From NCBI RefSeq assembly GCF_039545035.1, contig NZ_BAABRO010000005.1, positions 310,001 to 374,000 on the forward strand: 64,000 bases of DNA, read 5' to 3'. The position numbers and the translations under genes were made by a program. Each line of letters opens with the position of its first letter. The stretch's first letter is position 1. The notes beneath the pieces are model-generated. The model was not told where the DNA came from. It saw only the letters and a program-made list of their open reading frames with translations, and made no database searches. The stretch is from Novipirellula caenicola. GTDB taxonomy: Bacteria > Planctomycetota > Planctomycetia > Pirellulales > Pirellulaceae. Below are positions 1-8,640 of the stretch, in pieces.

Positions 1-1167
1 CGTGACCGCTATGAGCTGTTTTGCGAATTCGTAGGCATTGAGCAGGGCGTAAATCGCTACGAACTTTTATTGCTCGTCAAGAAGTTGGGCAAAGGTGGTG
101 GCTTTACGCCGCGCATGATCCAGCTACTTGACCATTACATGGCGTTTACTCAGGCGCAGGACTGGCAGGAGGGGAGTCGTCCGATCGTTTACCAGTCCTT
201 GAGCCGCACCGCCCTTGAGCTTGGCGTATCCGAGCGTCAAATTTAAAAGCTAGAAAGCCGATTGTTCGAGGTCGGTGCTATCATCTGGAACGATTCCGGA
301 AACCATAAGCGACATGGTTATCGTGACAAAAAGACAGGTAGGATCGTCTACGCCTTCGGCGTTGACCTTTCTCCACTCGCTGCGATCAGAGCGGACCTGG
401 AGAAGAAGCTTGCCGAGAAACAAAGCCTTCAACTACAGTGGATGCAAACAAAGCGAAAGATCAGTTGGTATCGCAGTCAGATCCGCGCCATGATGTCAGC
501 CAAAGCCGAGGAGGGGAGTTGTGTTATCGACGCGCAGGCATGCTATGAGGAGATTGCCATTCAAATTCGCACTCATCTCGGTTTGCCGGAACTGATCATT
601 CTCTGTACACGCCACAAAGAATTATTCGATGAACTCGACAGTCAATGGTCAAAGGTTGTTGTAGATGCAAGTGCCGCTCTTGATGAGAAGGAAGAGGGTG
701 AAACACTTCCTCCAGTATCGAAAAACAGTTCACTCACAAACGAACAAAAGTTCGCCCACAAACAACCTACCAATCCAATTAATAAATTTAATAAATTAAA
801 GCGGCTATCGCCGGGAACAGGCTTTCAGGAAAGCAAACAGGAAAAGCCGGTACCTAACAATCGCGTACTCAGCTCAGGGAAAGACCAGATTCAACTTAGT
901 GAAGTCGTTCATGCAGCAAGCGAAAGGTTCAAAGAACGATTACTCGTCGCCAAACCGACGTGGCCGGATGTCGTTGAAACCGCTTCTCACCTTGCTTCGA
1001 CGCTTGGCATCACCCAAACCGTCTGGGGAAACGCTTGTCAACGAATGGGACGACACGGAGCGGCAGTATGCGTGATGCGGGTCGATCTCGCTTGTCAGCG
1101 AACAAATAACCCCGTTCGCAATCCTCAAGCGTATTTTTGCTCCCTGATGACGGCCGGGTCAGCCTGA
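1..1167 (+). pseudogene. RepC-like plasmid replication initiator, interrupted by an in-frame TAA
   Basis: Frame 1 is open from the window edge and reads through RepC-type sequence, with the winged-helix stretch FTPRMIQLLDHYM, then DWQEGSRPIVYQSL and, after the stop, IWNDSGNHKRHGYRDKKTGR and YAFGVDLSP. These match the N-terminal domain of alphaproteobacterial repABC RepC proteins, which bind the origin inside their own gene and start plasmid replication. A TAA at 244-246 interrupts this domain between SERQI and KLESRLFEVGA. A single C-to-T change from CAA (Gln) explains it, because family members read Q at this place. Downstream the frame stays open to 1167 and ends in NPQAYFCSLMTAGSA, resembling the family C-terminus, so the rest of the gene has not decayed. 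A shorter product could start internally at 262, but it would lack most of the DNA-binding domain. The 5' end lies outside the window. Family call is fairly sure; loss of function is inferred. Confidence 0.72.
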
Positions 1168-1677
1168 TACCAAAAAGTGAAGCCCCGCTAGGACAATTGC
1201 GATGCACAAGCATAGCATTGATATCGCTAGGCGATCATATTTCGTGTTGGCGATACTGCTAAGAACGAAATTATGAGCTAAGACATCTTGTAAAACGTCC
1301 TCGTCGGTCCTGCTCGTAAAGGAGTTAACAAACTGCTCTACGTCGCCATGGGCCAAGATTTCTTTCCAAAAGATAAAACCTGGACGGACAACGCTTTTTT
1401 TCATCATAGAACGAAAAGGATGCTGTGTATCTTTAAGTGTTATTAATCTCGGGAAAACTGTCATAATTGCAAATGCCATTGCCGTTGCAGTAAAGACCAG
1501 CAAAACAGAACCCACGATTTCGCTGCTGTTGGAACAACCGGTTTTGGGAGCGAAATATGCTACGAGTGCGGATGCGAACGTAATTACTACGCCCGCCTTC
1601 GCATCGGCAAAAGCGATGTACTGATTGAGATAGCTATGTGTTTTCCATGCTTGTTCAATTTTACTGATACTGTCCAT
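1159..1677 (-). CDS. Pycsar membrane effector (PycTM-like)
   Basis: A 172-aa membrane protein with the signature of Pycsar TM effectors (DUF5706-like): the N-terminal helix contains NQYIAFADAKAGVVITFASA, followed by a second hydrophobic segment (about residues 55-80) and a C-terminal one (about 150-172). Known Pycsar TM effectors are triggered by cCMP or cUMP and disrupt the inner membrane, killing the infected cell. The ATG at 1677 overlaps the TGA of the upstream cyclase by one base (TGATG), so the two genes are translationally coupled, as expected for a cyclase/effector pair. A TTG three bases upstream is a less likely start. The C-terminal end overlaps the end of the RepC-like gene on the other strand by a few bases. 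Confidence 0.82.
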   Translation of the reverse strand: MDSISKIEQAWKTHSYLNQYIAFADAKAGVVITFASALVAYFAPKTGCSNSSEIVGSVLLVFTATAMAFAIMTVFPRLITLKDTQHPFRSMMKKSVVRPGFIFWKEILAHGDVEQFVNSFTSRTDEDVLQDVLAHNFVLSSIANTKYDRLAISMLCLCIAIVLAGLHFLVSG

Positions 1678-2633
1678 CAAACCGATGCCATCTTTTCACT
1701 ACATGAAATTTCGAATCCGCCATTAATCGCCGAAGGGAAGAGGGTCCCGTCGGGCGACGTTGGTATCGTCGCCCATGCATTTGGCCCAACCCGCACACTG
1801 TTCGTACCGCCTGTAAGATGACACGCTCGATTGATCGGCGAGCCGTAAGCCGTCAATTCATGTGATTTTAGCCAGCCCACCTTCGTAACAACCATCGCGC
1901 CACTTTCGATACCTATGCCAATTGATAGGGAAACGTCAATTCCGCCCTCATTAAGCACCGGTTGAATTGCATCTTGAACCGCTTCGAGAAGCTGAAACCC
2001 TGAGGTGATCGCTGTCTGATTTGCATCTCGCTTTTGATGACTCTCGGGCTCATCCTGTTCGCGGTATACTTTGGTTAAACCAAATCCTGCGAATACTCCG
2101 TCCCCGCGATAGTTCATCACAGTACCTCCCAATCTCTTTAATGACCAAGCAAGAGTTGGTAGCAAGGTATGCACTAAAACGTATGTGTTTTCTCCCCCCA
2201 GTGCCTCTGCCATGGCCGTTGAACCACGCAAATCAATCGCTAGCACGCTTGACCATGTGCCAACGCCAGTCCCAGTTTCCAAGTCGGCAAACTCATCGTC
2301 TTCTATGAGCGAGTTCGCAATGATCCGATCCTCGGCAAGTATCTCAGCACTTGCGCTTTTTGTCGAAAAGTGAATGCTTTTTGCGGACTTGGTTGCAAAC
2401 GCAAATCTTTCTTCTGCGAATCTACGTGTTTTTGAAATACTTAATGTCTTCAAGGCTTTGATACTCCGGTACAAATTGGCGGCCTGACTGGGGGACCAGC
2501 AAACCGCGCGCCAGGCAGTATGGGCAATTTGCGTTGCCTGGGCAGTTGCGTTTTCCGCACTTTGTCGTGTCAACAATCGTGCCCTTGCCAAAATGACAGC
2601 CCCGTCCGCCACTGTTCCATTAATTGGGCACAT
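1677..2633 (-). CDS. Pycsar-type nucleotide cyclase (class III cyclase fold)
   Basis: A 318-aa protein whose C-terminal half (about residues 128-300) is a class III nucleotidyl cyclase domain. The two metal-binding aspartates are visible in LAIDLRGST (D134) and NYRGDGVFAGFG (D178), and the domain continues with SLSIGIGIESGAMVV and a late SPINRACHL segment. Small stand-alone cyclases next to a TM effector are the PycC proteins, which make cCMP or cUMP on phage infection. The base made cannot be read from the sequence. The N-terminal 125 residues are helical and unassigned. The ATG at 2633 is the only usable start, since an in-frame TAG lies about 60 bases upstream; no convincing Shine-Dalgarno precedes it. 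It is followed immediately by the effector gene. Confidence 0.8.
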   Translation of the reverse strand: MCPINGTVADGAVILARARLLTRQSAENATAQATQIAHTAWRAVCWSPSQAANLYRSIKALKTLSISKTRRFAEERFAFATKSAKSIHFSTKSASAEILAEDRIIANSLIEDDEFADLETGTGVGTWSSVLAIDLRGSTAMAEALGGENTYVLVHTLLPTLAWSLKRLGGTVMNYRGDGVFAGFGLTKVYREQDEPESHQKRDANQTAITSGFQLLEAVQDAIQPVLNEGGIDVSLSIGIGIESGAMVVTKVGWLKSHELTAYGSPINRACHLTGGTNSVRVGPNAWATIPTSPDGTLFPSAINGGFEISCSEKMASV

Positions 2634-2867
2634 GATTAGAGGGAGCTTCGTTGCTTGTGCTGGACAACTGTGCTGTCTACTTTGCCAAGGCTAATAGGCA
2701 GATATATCGTCGTGGTGACGCCATTGCAGGCCAAGCCGAAGCGTTCTACCTGCATCATGGCCCTTTCAGGATACTGAGCCGCGAACCGAGTGAGCGGCTG
2801 TTGCTTTTGCCGATCACCAACACCAATGCGTGATGACAGGTTTCTCATCCGCGTTTTGAAACGCGTA

Positions 2868-3245
2868 TTAGTCGGCAGAATGAAATTCCGCGTCTTCAAA
2901 GCGTTTCGGAAAGACCGTTGCAGAAAATCTTTTCATACAGTCGATGAGGTCGGCGATTGCCAACGTCCCGTCAAAGCTTCGATAGGGAATACTTTCGCCT
3001 GCCTTTAGCATGTGTTCACAGGTTTCTCGATCCACGGCCAGGACAGAAATTGAGACGTCATTCCCCTTCACAGAGTTTGCACCATTGATTCGTAATGCAA
3101 CAGGCATCATTCCTTTGGGGACTGATGCCGCTTTTGCAGCCACTGCTAACAGGTCTGACGACGAACCGGCATCACGGTATTCGTCGATCGCGATGCGTCC
3201 GACGTAATCGTCGTATTGAACGGACGTTTGAAAAGGATTGGACAA
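2868..3245 (-). CDS. Unrecognised 125-aa protein next to the Pycsar pair, TTG start
   Basis: I do not recognise this family. The start is set by AAAGGAG (complement of 3253-3259) seven bases before a TTG at 3245, giving MSNPFQTSVQYDDYVGRIAI; longer readings to 3374 lack such a site and have poor composition at the N-terminus. The protein is mixed alpha/beta without signal peptide, membrane segment or metal motif, and includes YDDYVGRIAIDEYRDAG, GMMPVALRINGAN and a C-terminal helix. It lies upstream of the cyclase on the same strand, separated by 234 bases with no clear gene, so co-transcription with the Pycsar genes is possible but unproven. It could be an unrelated cargo gene of the same island. 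Confidence 0.5.
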   Translation of the reverse strand: MSNPFQTSVQYDDYVGRIAIDEYRDAGSSSDLLAVAAKAASVPKGMMPVALRINGANSVKGNDVSISVLAVDRETCEHMLKAGESIPYRSFDGTLAIADLIDCMKRFSATVFPKRFEDAEFHSAD

Positions 3246-3577
3246 GTGAAAACTCCTTTGGCAATCACGGGAAATGGGTGATACGAAATCACACCCGAGT
3301 GAAGCGTTATTGTCCCTTCTAGCGTCCCGCCCGAAAGGTGCCGTCGAAGGCGTGTTGCAGCTCAAGACGCTCATTTCGCAGAACTGCGTTTGATCGGCTT
3401 TTTTCGAGCCGGAATAGGGATTAGTGGGGGGACTTTTTGCTGTCCGTGGACTGCGTAGTTACATCAGACCGATAACTCCACCGATGTCGCCAGGTTCGGG
3501 AAATCCCCCTATTTATCCCCCCACTAATTCGATAAATCTGTAGCTGGTTAAAGCCAGGTCGAAATTTGGTCAAAAGG
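3246..3577. other. Intergenic stretch without recognised gene
   Basis: Apart from the AAAGGAG ribosome site of the leftward gene, I see no coding pattern or notable repeat here. It ends at the bidirectional terminator hairpin at 3578. Confidence 0.5.
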
Positions 3578-3602
3578 AAAACCCCGTGGAACACGGGGTT
3601 TT
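3578..3602. terminator. Bidirectional intrinsic terminator hairpin
   Basis: An 11-bp perfect stem, AAAACCCCGTG / CACGGGGTTTT, closes over a GAA loop and is flanked by A and T runs on both sides, so it could stop transcription in either direction. It sits just left of the tRNA-like fragment. Confidence 0.75.
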
Positions 3603-3639
3603 CGCAAGCATCCGGAACGCATTAGGAAAGCTTGTTTTG

Positions 3640-3682
3640 TCTTCGGAACCGAGGGTTGGGGGCTCGAATCCCTCCGGGTGTA
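3640..3682 (+). other. tRNA 3'-end-like fragment, possible attachment-site remnant
   Basis: The stretch around 3655-3682 has a T-arm shape: GGGGG, loop CTCGAAT, CCCTC, then a seven-base acceptor-like strand and A. No matching 5' acceptor half (ACACCCG) or D-arm lies at tRNA distance upstream, so this is not an intact tRNA gene. Integrating elements commonly recombine in the 3' half of tRNA genes and leave such a duplicate at one border. Placed at the right edge of the RepC/Pycsar segment, it may be one att site of that island. The anticodon region is not recognisable, and the call is tentative. Confidence 0.4.
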
Positions 3683-3685
3683 CTC

Positions 3686-3730
3686 AAACCCGCTCTGGAC
3701 GCAATTTAAAGTGTCCAGGGCGGGTTTTTT
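3686..3730 (+). terminator. Rho-independent terminator after the tRNA-like fragment
   Basis: A 12-bp GC-rich stem (CCCGCTCTGGAC with GTCCAGGGCGGG, one G-T pair) and a 12-base loop are followed by six T. It lies a few bases after the tRNA-like 3' end, where a tRNA gene would normally have its terminator, which supports the idea that the fragment is a displaced tRNA 3' end. Confidence 0.8.
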
Positions 3731-4685
3731 CGTGCTTTTTCGGCATTTTCGCAGATCCAAGGGATGTCACATCTGCGCGAGCGGCTTTCTTTCGGCTGAC
3801 TGCGTCGTGGCGATCGGCGGGTCATTCCGGGTGTAAAACGCCCGATCGATGGCGCCCCCGCCCGCACCACCGCGCAAGCTGCCCCGTCGCCGTTGACCGT
3901 CCCATGGCAAAGAATCGTCGATGGGTATAGGTGCACAACACCGGCCTATTTTCGCTCGACAGCCAGCAAGGCGACTCGCAGTCGGCGATGACTTTGGTTG
4001 CGGCAACCTCAACGTCATCCCGATCGTCGAATCGGTCTGCTCACGCTAGTCTCGCATGCCCTCGCAAGATGCTCTGCCCCCGATGGCTCCGATGGCTCCG
4101 ATGGCTATGGCTCCTGTTGGCTCCGTCGATGGCTGCCCCCAAGGCCTGACCCTGGTGATGCCTCCGCCCCAAGGTCGCTGCAACCCTTGGAGAATCCCAA
4201 TGGGGGAGACAACGAGAACGGTTGGCCTCCCCTTGGTTTCCCGCAGAAGCATTTTGGCGTTCGACAAATAGATTGACGACACTAAGGTCCGGTAGCCAAA
4301 CGCATTCGAAACAACTGAAGATGGCAAAAACATCCTGGTTTGAATTTCGTTGCCGTTGGCTTCCTAACAGGTTCCTATACGTGTCCGTAGCTGCGTCGAG
4401 CACTCTTACTTAAATTTATCCATCGCGACTCACGTATACTTTTTTTGATAACCACCTCTCATATGACGCCTTCGCCGAAATCAATTCACCGCCCCAAAGG
4501 ATTTTTGCAAACACCCTGGACTTGGTGAGGCGAACTTTTATCTCAATAAGATTGGGGGAAAAGACTTCTGCATCAACACGATTCAAATTGCCCAGTTGAC
4601 GGCACGGGGAGTTCCGCCAAACCAAGCATTTCTGTTTCACCGAAAGACTGTTCGTACCTTCTTTACTCTCTGGCATTTTTTTTGA
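3731..4685. other. Long non-coding stretch
   Basis: About 950 bases without a convincing gene: the open frames here overlap on both strands and have no start signal or family resemblance. It contains a short imperfect run of ATGGCTCCG-like units near 4080-4115 and no clear promoter or RNA structure. Confidence 0.5.
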
Positions 4686-5903
4686 ATGGAACTGCAAATG
4701 TTTGTGCGAATACTAGTCGTCAGCATTTTTGTAGGGAGCACCTGGGCCTCATCAGATGAGCCTCTAGTTGGACTCGCTCATTTAATAGAGGCTCGTGTCG
4801 AAGCAACTGACTTCGAGAAGATTGCCCCAAGCGAACAGGAAATGATCCAAGCGATTGTTAAGGCAACCGGCGTCCAGATGGCTACTCGCTATAAGGGCGG
4901 CGAAACGGCACGGCGAAACCAACATGCGAAGAGTCACGGATGCGTGGGCGGAAAATTCACAATCCGTGAAGATATTGACGCAAAATACCAAGTCGGATTA
5001 TTTAGCAGCGTGAGAAGCTACGATGCGATTGTTCGCTTCTCCAACGCGGATTCGCGCGACCGCGACGATTCGCCGGAGCTCGCTCCTGGCGTCCGTATGC
5101 ACGGAAGTCGTGGGATGGCAATCAAGGTGCTAGGGATATCTGGGGAGTCCTTACTTCCGCAGCACGGCGCTTTGACACAGGATTTCGTTATGATCAATTC
5201 GCCAGTTTTTGTTTTCGCCAATGTAGAGGACTATGCGCTGGCTAGCCGATTGATCGCTGAACACGGGGATGATAAAGGGGGTACTGAATTCTTCAGAATG
5301 CGTCAAATGCCAGGTACTACAGCAGAGCAAAAGGCCAGAGCCGCAGAGACCGGAAGAATAGCAGCCCAAATACGATCCGCTGGAACACCTGCCCCATTTC
5401 AAACTCCGCCGACCACTCCTTTCGAGAATTCATATTTTGGCGCGGCTCCCTTTTTGTTCGGCACTGATCAGGTGATGCGTTTTCGTGTCGTGCCAATCGA
5501 TGAAAACGCGGAGGGCAAACAGCCACTGATCGAAGAGTCTAACTACCTTCGTGAGGGACTCGCCAACCGGCTAAGCTCAGGTGAACCAGTCCGCTTCGTT
5601 TTCGAAGCTCAAATTCGCTCGAAAGCACAAATCACTGACATCATCACACAAATCGAAAATGCAAGTCTTGAATGGCAGGACAATCCAGAAGAATATCCCT
5701 GGACCGCATTGGCAGACTTAGTAGTCAACTCCTCAGAACCGCTAGATGAAGCGGTGTGTGAGTCGCTTGTGTTCACGCCGTGGCATTGTCTAAAAGAGCA
5801 TCAACCTCTCGGCTCCATCAATCGGCTGCGAAAAGCAGTCTATTTAGAATCTGCAATGATACGCAATATGCCGAAGGAACCAGCTTCTTTGCCCGACCGT
5901 TAG
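4686..5903 (+). CDS. Secreted catalase-like haem protein
   Basis: A 405-aa protein starting with a short signal peptide (MFVRILVVSIFVGSTWAS; the ATG at 4698 is an equally good start). The body matches the catalase-related superfamily: NQHAKSHGCVGGKF holds the likely distal haem histidine, followed by VRSYDAIVRFSNADSRDRDDS, GVRMHGSRGMAIKVLG and QDFVMINSPVFVFANVEDY, the order seen in SrpA-type catalase-like proteins. Such proteins are smaller than true catalases and usually act as peroxidases or have unknown activity. The signal peptide suggests an envelope location. It is monocistronic: non-coding DNA precedes it and the next gene is on the other strand. Family is well supported; the reaction is not determined. 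Confidence 0.75.
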   Translation: MELQMFVRILVVSIFVGSTWASSDEPLVGLAHLIEARVEATDFEKIAPSEQEMIQAIVKATGVQMATRYKGGETARRNQHAKSHGCVGGKFTIREDIDAKYQVGLFSSVRSYDAIVRFSNADSRDRDDSPELAPGVRMHGSRGMAIKVLGISGESLLPQHGALTQDFVMINSPVFVFANVEDYALASRLIAEHGDDKGGTEFFRMRQMPGTTAEQKARAAETGRIAAQIRSAGTPAPFQTPPTTPFENSYFGAAPFLFGTDQVMRFRVVPIDENAEGKQPLIEESNYLREGLANRLSSGEPVRFVFEAQIRSKAQITDIITQIENASLEWQDNPEEYPWTALADLVVNSSEPLDEAVCESLVFTPWHCLKEHQPLGSINRLRKAVYLESAMIRNMPKEPASLPDR

Positions 5904-6359
5904 TCTCCCATCGAAGCAGAGTTCCGATTTGCCTGGGTTGGTTGCACTGTTCGGCTGAGAGGGCTATCTGAGTTTGTAAACGGCAGTGAAGTGTCGGCGA
6001 ACGGTTTTTCCAATGACTTCAGGATCTCTTTGCAATTCTTTTCTGGCCATGTCGGTCATGAGATTTCTCCGTGCTCTCAACTATTAAAACAACTTGCTAG
6101 CTGTCTCACGTATGTTGGCACAGAGGGCAGCCCCTCTCCCCAAGTAAGCTTGGGCGGGAGGGGATCCAACGGAGAGGCAAGCGATCAAGCGAGCTGGGCA
6201 GTTGCGAAGCGGTGGTGGGCAGTCGCGAAGCGGTGGTGGCACCTAGCCGTGGTCGTGAGTCCACGGAAGACGATTTCTGCGGCAACCGACTGTAGCATGA
6301 CCCTTCTGCGCCATGCCGGTGTGACCGATGGAAAAACGCACGGCCCAAAGGGGGCCATG
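5904..6359. other. Intergenic region with dispersed repeat material
   Basis: No gene is supported here. It contains a 21-bp unit GGGCAGTTGCGAAGCGGTGG(T) at 6196-6216 repeated with one change at 6217-6237, and GC-rich inverted pieces such as GTGAGTCCACGG. The composition is like the dispersed intergenic repeats elsewhere in the window. Confidence 0.5.
6196..6237. repeat. Two tandem copies of a 21-bp unit
   Basis: Adjacent copies differ at one base (GTTGCGAAG versus GTCGCGAAG). It lies downstream of both flanking, convergently transcribed genes, so a regulatory role is unlikely. Confidence 0.7.
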
Positions 6360-7736
6360 CTACGGCTGAAGCCGCGACGGACGAGCAGAGCGGCCGGCCA
6401 TCAATGCGGCTAGCGGTTTCGTTTCGTCAAATCGTTCCAACACAATCTTGAACCCTGCGGCGATCGGGGTCGCCAAGAACATGCCTATGATCCCCCACAT
6501 CATCCCCCAAAACATCAGCGATAGTAGCACGACGACGGGATGCAAATCGGACGATTCCCCCATCAACTTGGGCTCGACCAAATTGCCGCTGGCCACTTGA
6601 ATCAACGACGTCACCCCGATCGCGGAAATCATCCACGCCAAATTGCCGCTGGGGTCGAATAGAATCAACGGAACCGGCAATAGACTGGCTACGATCGGTC
6701 CGACGTTGGGCACAAAATTCAGCAAGAAGGCCAACACGCCAAAGGTAAACGCCATCGGCACACCAAATAGTCGCAGCGCCAATCCAAATGCCAACCCGGT
6801 GAAGATCGAGATGATCGTTTTCAGCCCCAAGTACACTCGAACTTGATGGTTGATCTCTTGAATCGTTTCGTTGTGTGAAACCAACGACGGTGTTCCTAAC
6901 AACAAAAAGAAGACAAAGATCAACACCACAACGCTGGTCGATACCAAACTGAACAGTGATTGTGAGACGATTGCGATGCCTTGCCGAGCAAGCGATTCCA
7001 CCAACTCTTGTGATCCACCCGGTCGTGGCGGCGGGGTGTAAGGAACCTGGGGCTCCGCGTCGACAATCATTGACGATTGTATTGGGGTGGGACCGATCAA
7101 ATCACGGCTGGCTTCAATATTGGGAGCCAGTGGAGATACCAATGCCAAATTGTCATCGAGCTCGTCTACTTTATCGGACACCGCAAGGGGAACCTCCAGC
7201 GGCAGTAGCACTGCGTCCTCGGGAACGGGCTCCGATTGGTTCTCGCGATCAGACTCGGCTGTCAACACGAGCTCGTTGCTTCGCGGTCGACGAAAATTTA
7301 GATCAAGTGTGACATACTTATCCACTTGCTGGGCGATCGCTTCGATCCGGTCAACGTAGCGAGTAGAGTTCTTTGCCAGATCGGTCATCGAAATGGAAAT
7401 CGCCATGCCAAACAGGATCAGCAGTGCGACACCGGAGAGAAACGTGATGGCAGCAGCGACGATCCGAGTCACCCCCAAAGTCCGCTCTAACACCGACAGG
7501 ATCGGACTGAGACCGCTGACGACAAACAGGGCCACCACGAATGGCACCAAAACCGGTCGCAGCCAATAGATCAAGTAAGTGGATCCGAGCACCGCCAACA
7601 CTAACAGGGAAGCGGTTTGTATTTTCTGCTGCGTTGATCGATCGATATCAAACAGCGGCGTTTGCAGTTTATCTTTACGTGCAAAGTCGGCTGGCGGCGG
7701 ATTCAGGTTGGGTGGGCCTTGGTCGAACATACTCAT
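6360..7736 (-). CDS. AI-2E family (PerM-like) transporter
   Basis: A 458-aa polytopic membrane protein of the AI-2E/UPF0118 family. After a cytosolic N-terminus there are two or three helices (about 35-120, including RPVLVPFVVALFVVSGLSPI), a long soluble region (about 130-270) and then five further helices with the family hallmark GVLAFLLNFVPNVGPIVASL near residue 340-360. Members export small solutes, or act as sodium/proton antiporters in some bacteria; only a few are linked to autoinducer-2. The soluble loop is longer than in E. coli PerM and is acidic and proline-rich, a variation often seen in planctomycetes. ATG at 7736, with another at 7730. The substrate cannot be inferred from the neighbours. 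Confidence 0.85.
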   Translation of the reverse strand: MSMFDQGPPNLNPPPADFARKDKLQTPLFDIDRSTQQKIQTASLLVLAVLGSTYLIYWLRPVLVPFVVALFVVSGLSPILSVLERTLGVTRIVAAAITFLSGVALLILFGMAISISMTDLAKNSTRYVDRIEAIAQQVDKYVTLDLNFRRPRSNELVLTAESDRENQSEPVPEDAVLLPLEVPLAVSDKVDELDDNLALVSPLAPNIEASRDLIGPTPIQSSMIVDAEPQVPYTPPPRPGGSQELVESLARQGIAIVSQSLFSLVSTSVVVLIFVFFLLLGTPSLVSHNETIQEINHQVRVYLGLKTIISIFTGLAFGLALRLFGVPMAFTFGVLAFLLNFVPNVGPIVASLLPVPLILFDPSGNLAWMISAIGVTSLIQVASGNLVEPKLMGESSDLHPVVVLLSLMFWGMMWGIIGMFLATPIAAGFKIVLERFDETKPLAALMAGRSARPSRLQP

Positions 7737-7810
7737 CTACTAGATTTGATGAAGTTTTCAGGACGAGAACGCGGAAGTACAGAAAACGATACGCAATCCG
7801 TTTATAATCT

Positions 7811-8380
7811 CGGTCTCACGATGACGCTACGACAGGGGCCGATCCAGGAGGTAAAGCAAAACTGCTGGCCTCCCAAAGCTATTTCACGTAGATCACGACG
7901 CTGTTGGATGATCTTCGTGGCAGGCCCAAACGGGATCACGTCAAAACCTTTGGCCAAACTGCGATTTGGTACGACAAGTATGCTCGAAAAATTGATCGCA
8001 TGTCGATTCTGAATGTCGATGAGATGCTGGTTGACTATGGAGCCAACATGGCAGCGATGTTACGGGAAGGCGAGATGACGATGAAAGGCGTCGGCATGCG
8101 GACCTCCGTTCGTACACGCAGCAATCAACCCTCCTCGGGCGGTTACGGAATGGCCGTCGGCGGATACCGAGCCGGCATGGGCTACAACGGCAGCTTGTAT
8201 GGCGTCCCCAGCACCTACGTCGGCGTCAATCCAATGACCGTGTCATTGCAAGCGAAAGGCCAAAGTGATGCGATTATACGTACCCAAGAACGAACGCAGG
8301 GGGCTTCGAGCGTCCAGCAATTGTGGAACCAAATCGACGAACAAACAGCGGCCGTCCAGCGAGAAATGGTCAGCAAGTAG
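7811..8380 (+). pseudogene. Broken gene for an unrecognised exported-type protein
   Basis: Frame 2 reads coherently from about 7820 (DDATTGADPGGKAKLLASQS, YFT) to an in-frame TAG at 7889-7891, then continues ITTLLDDLRGRPKRDHVKTF and stays open to the stop at 8380. The two halves fit one protein, so the TAG looks like a point nonsense change. Further upstream the frame meets a TAA at 7805 and no start or signal peptide is left, suggesting the 5' end is also lost. The C-terminal half has a helical region followed by a Gly/Tyr-rich stretch (about 8130-8220). A 158-aa product from an ATG at 7904 remains possible but has no ribosome site. I do not recognise the family. Confidence 0.5.
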
Positions 8381-8465
8381 AGCGCGGACTTTTAAGCGGG
8401 TAGGCAGAAATCATTGGGTGAAATCCCTATAGTCGCTTCGGCCAACGCTGCGAAGCATTCTTCTT

Positions 8466-8523
8466 AACCCGAACGCATAAGCGAGGGAATCTTTGTCTTG
8501 ACTCGGTCCCTCGCTCACGCGTT
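8466..8523. repeat. Dispersed palindromic intergenic element, copy 1
   Basis: Imperfect inverted arms, GCATAAGCGAGGGA and TCCCTCGCTCACGC, around a short centre. The same arms (GCGAGGGA / TCCCTC with outer AACCCG) recur at 15627-15768, and a related core at 19350-19369. Confidence 0.6.
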
Positions 8524-8531
8524 TTGAAGTT

Positions 8532-8637
8532 GCGCGTTTGTATTTAGGGGCAAAGCCCCGGAGGTTTACCTAGCCCAGCCCAACGGGCTGAGGCCAAGAA
8601 AACCAATGAATTGTAGGGCCAACGGTCCGGCCGTTTA
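8532..8637 (+). repeat. 105-bp dispersed repeat, copy 1
   Basis: Runs from GTATTTAGGGGCAAAGCCCC through TAGCCCAGCCCAACGGGCTG to a GGGCCAACGGTCCGGCCG end. It is present again in inverted orientation at 12021-12127, so the two copies bracket the repeat block and the esterase gene. It has internal short palindromes and no coding capacity. Confidence 0.75.
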
Positions 8638-8640
8638 CTC

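Noticed and set aside
3597-3682. Intact tRNA gene
   Set aside because: The T-arm-like part is clear, but no 5' acceptor strand, D-arm or anticodon stem can be paired upstream.
3731-4685. Several overlapping open frames of 70-120 codons
   Set aside because: They overlap on both strands, lack start signals and show no family resemblance; they are expected by chance in GC-rich DNA.
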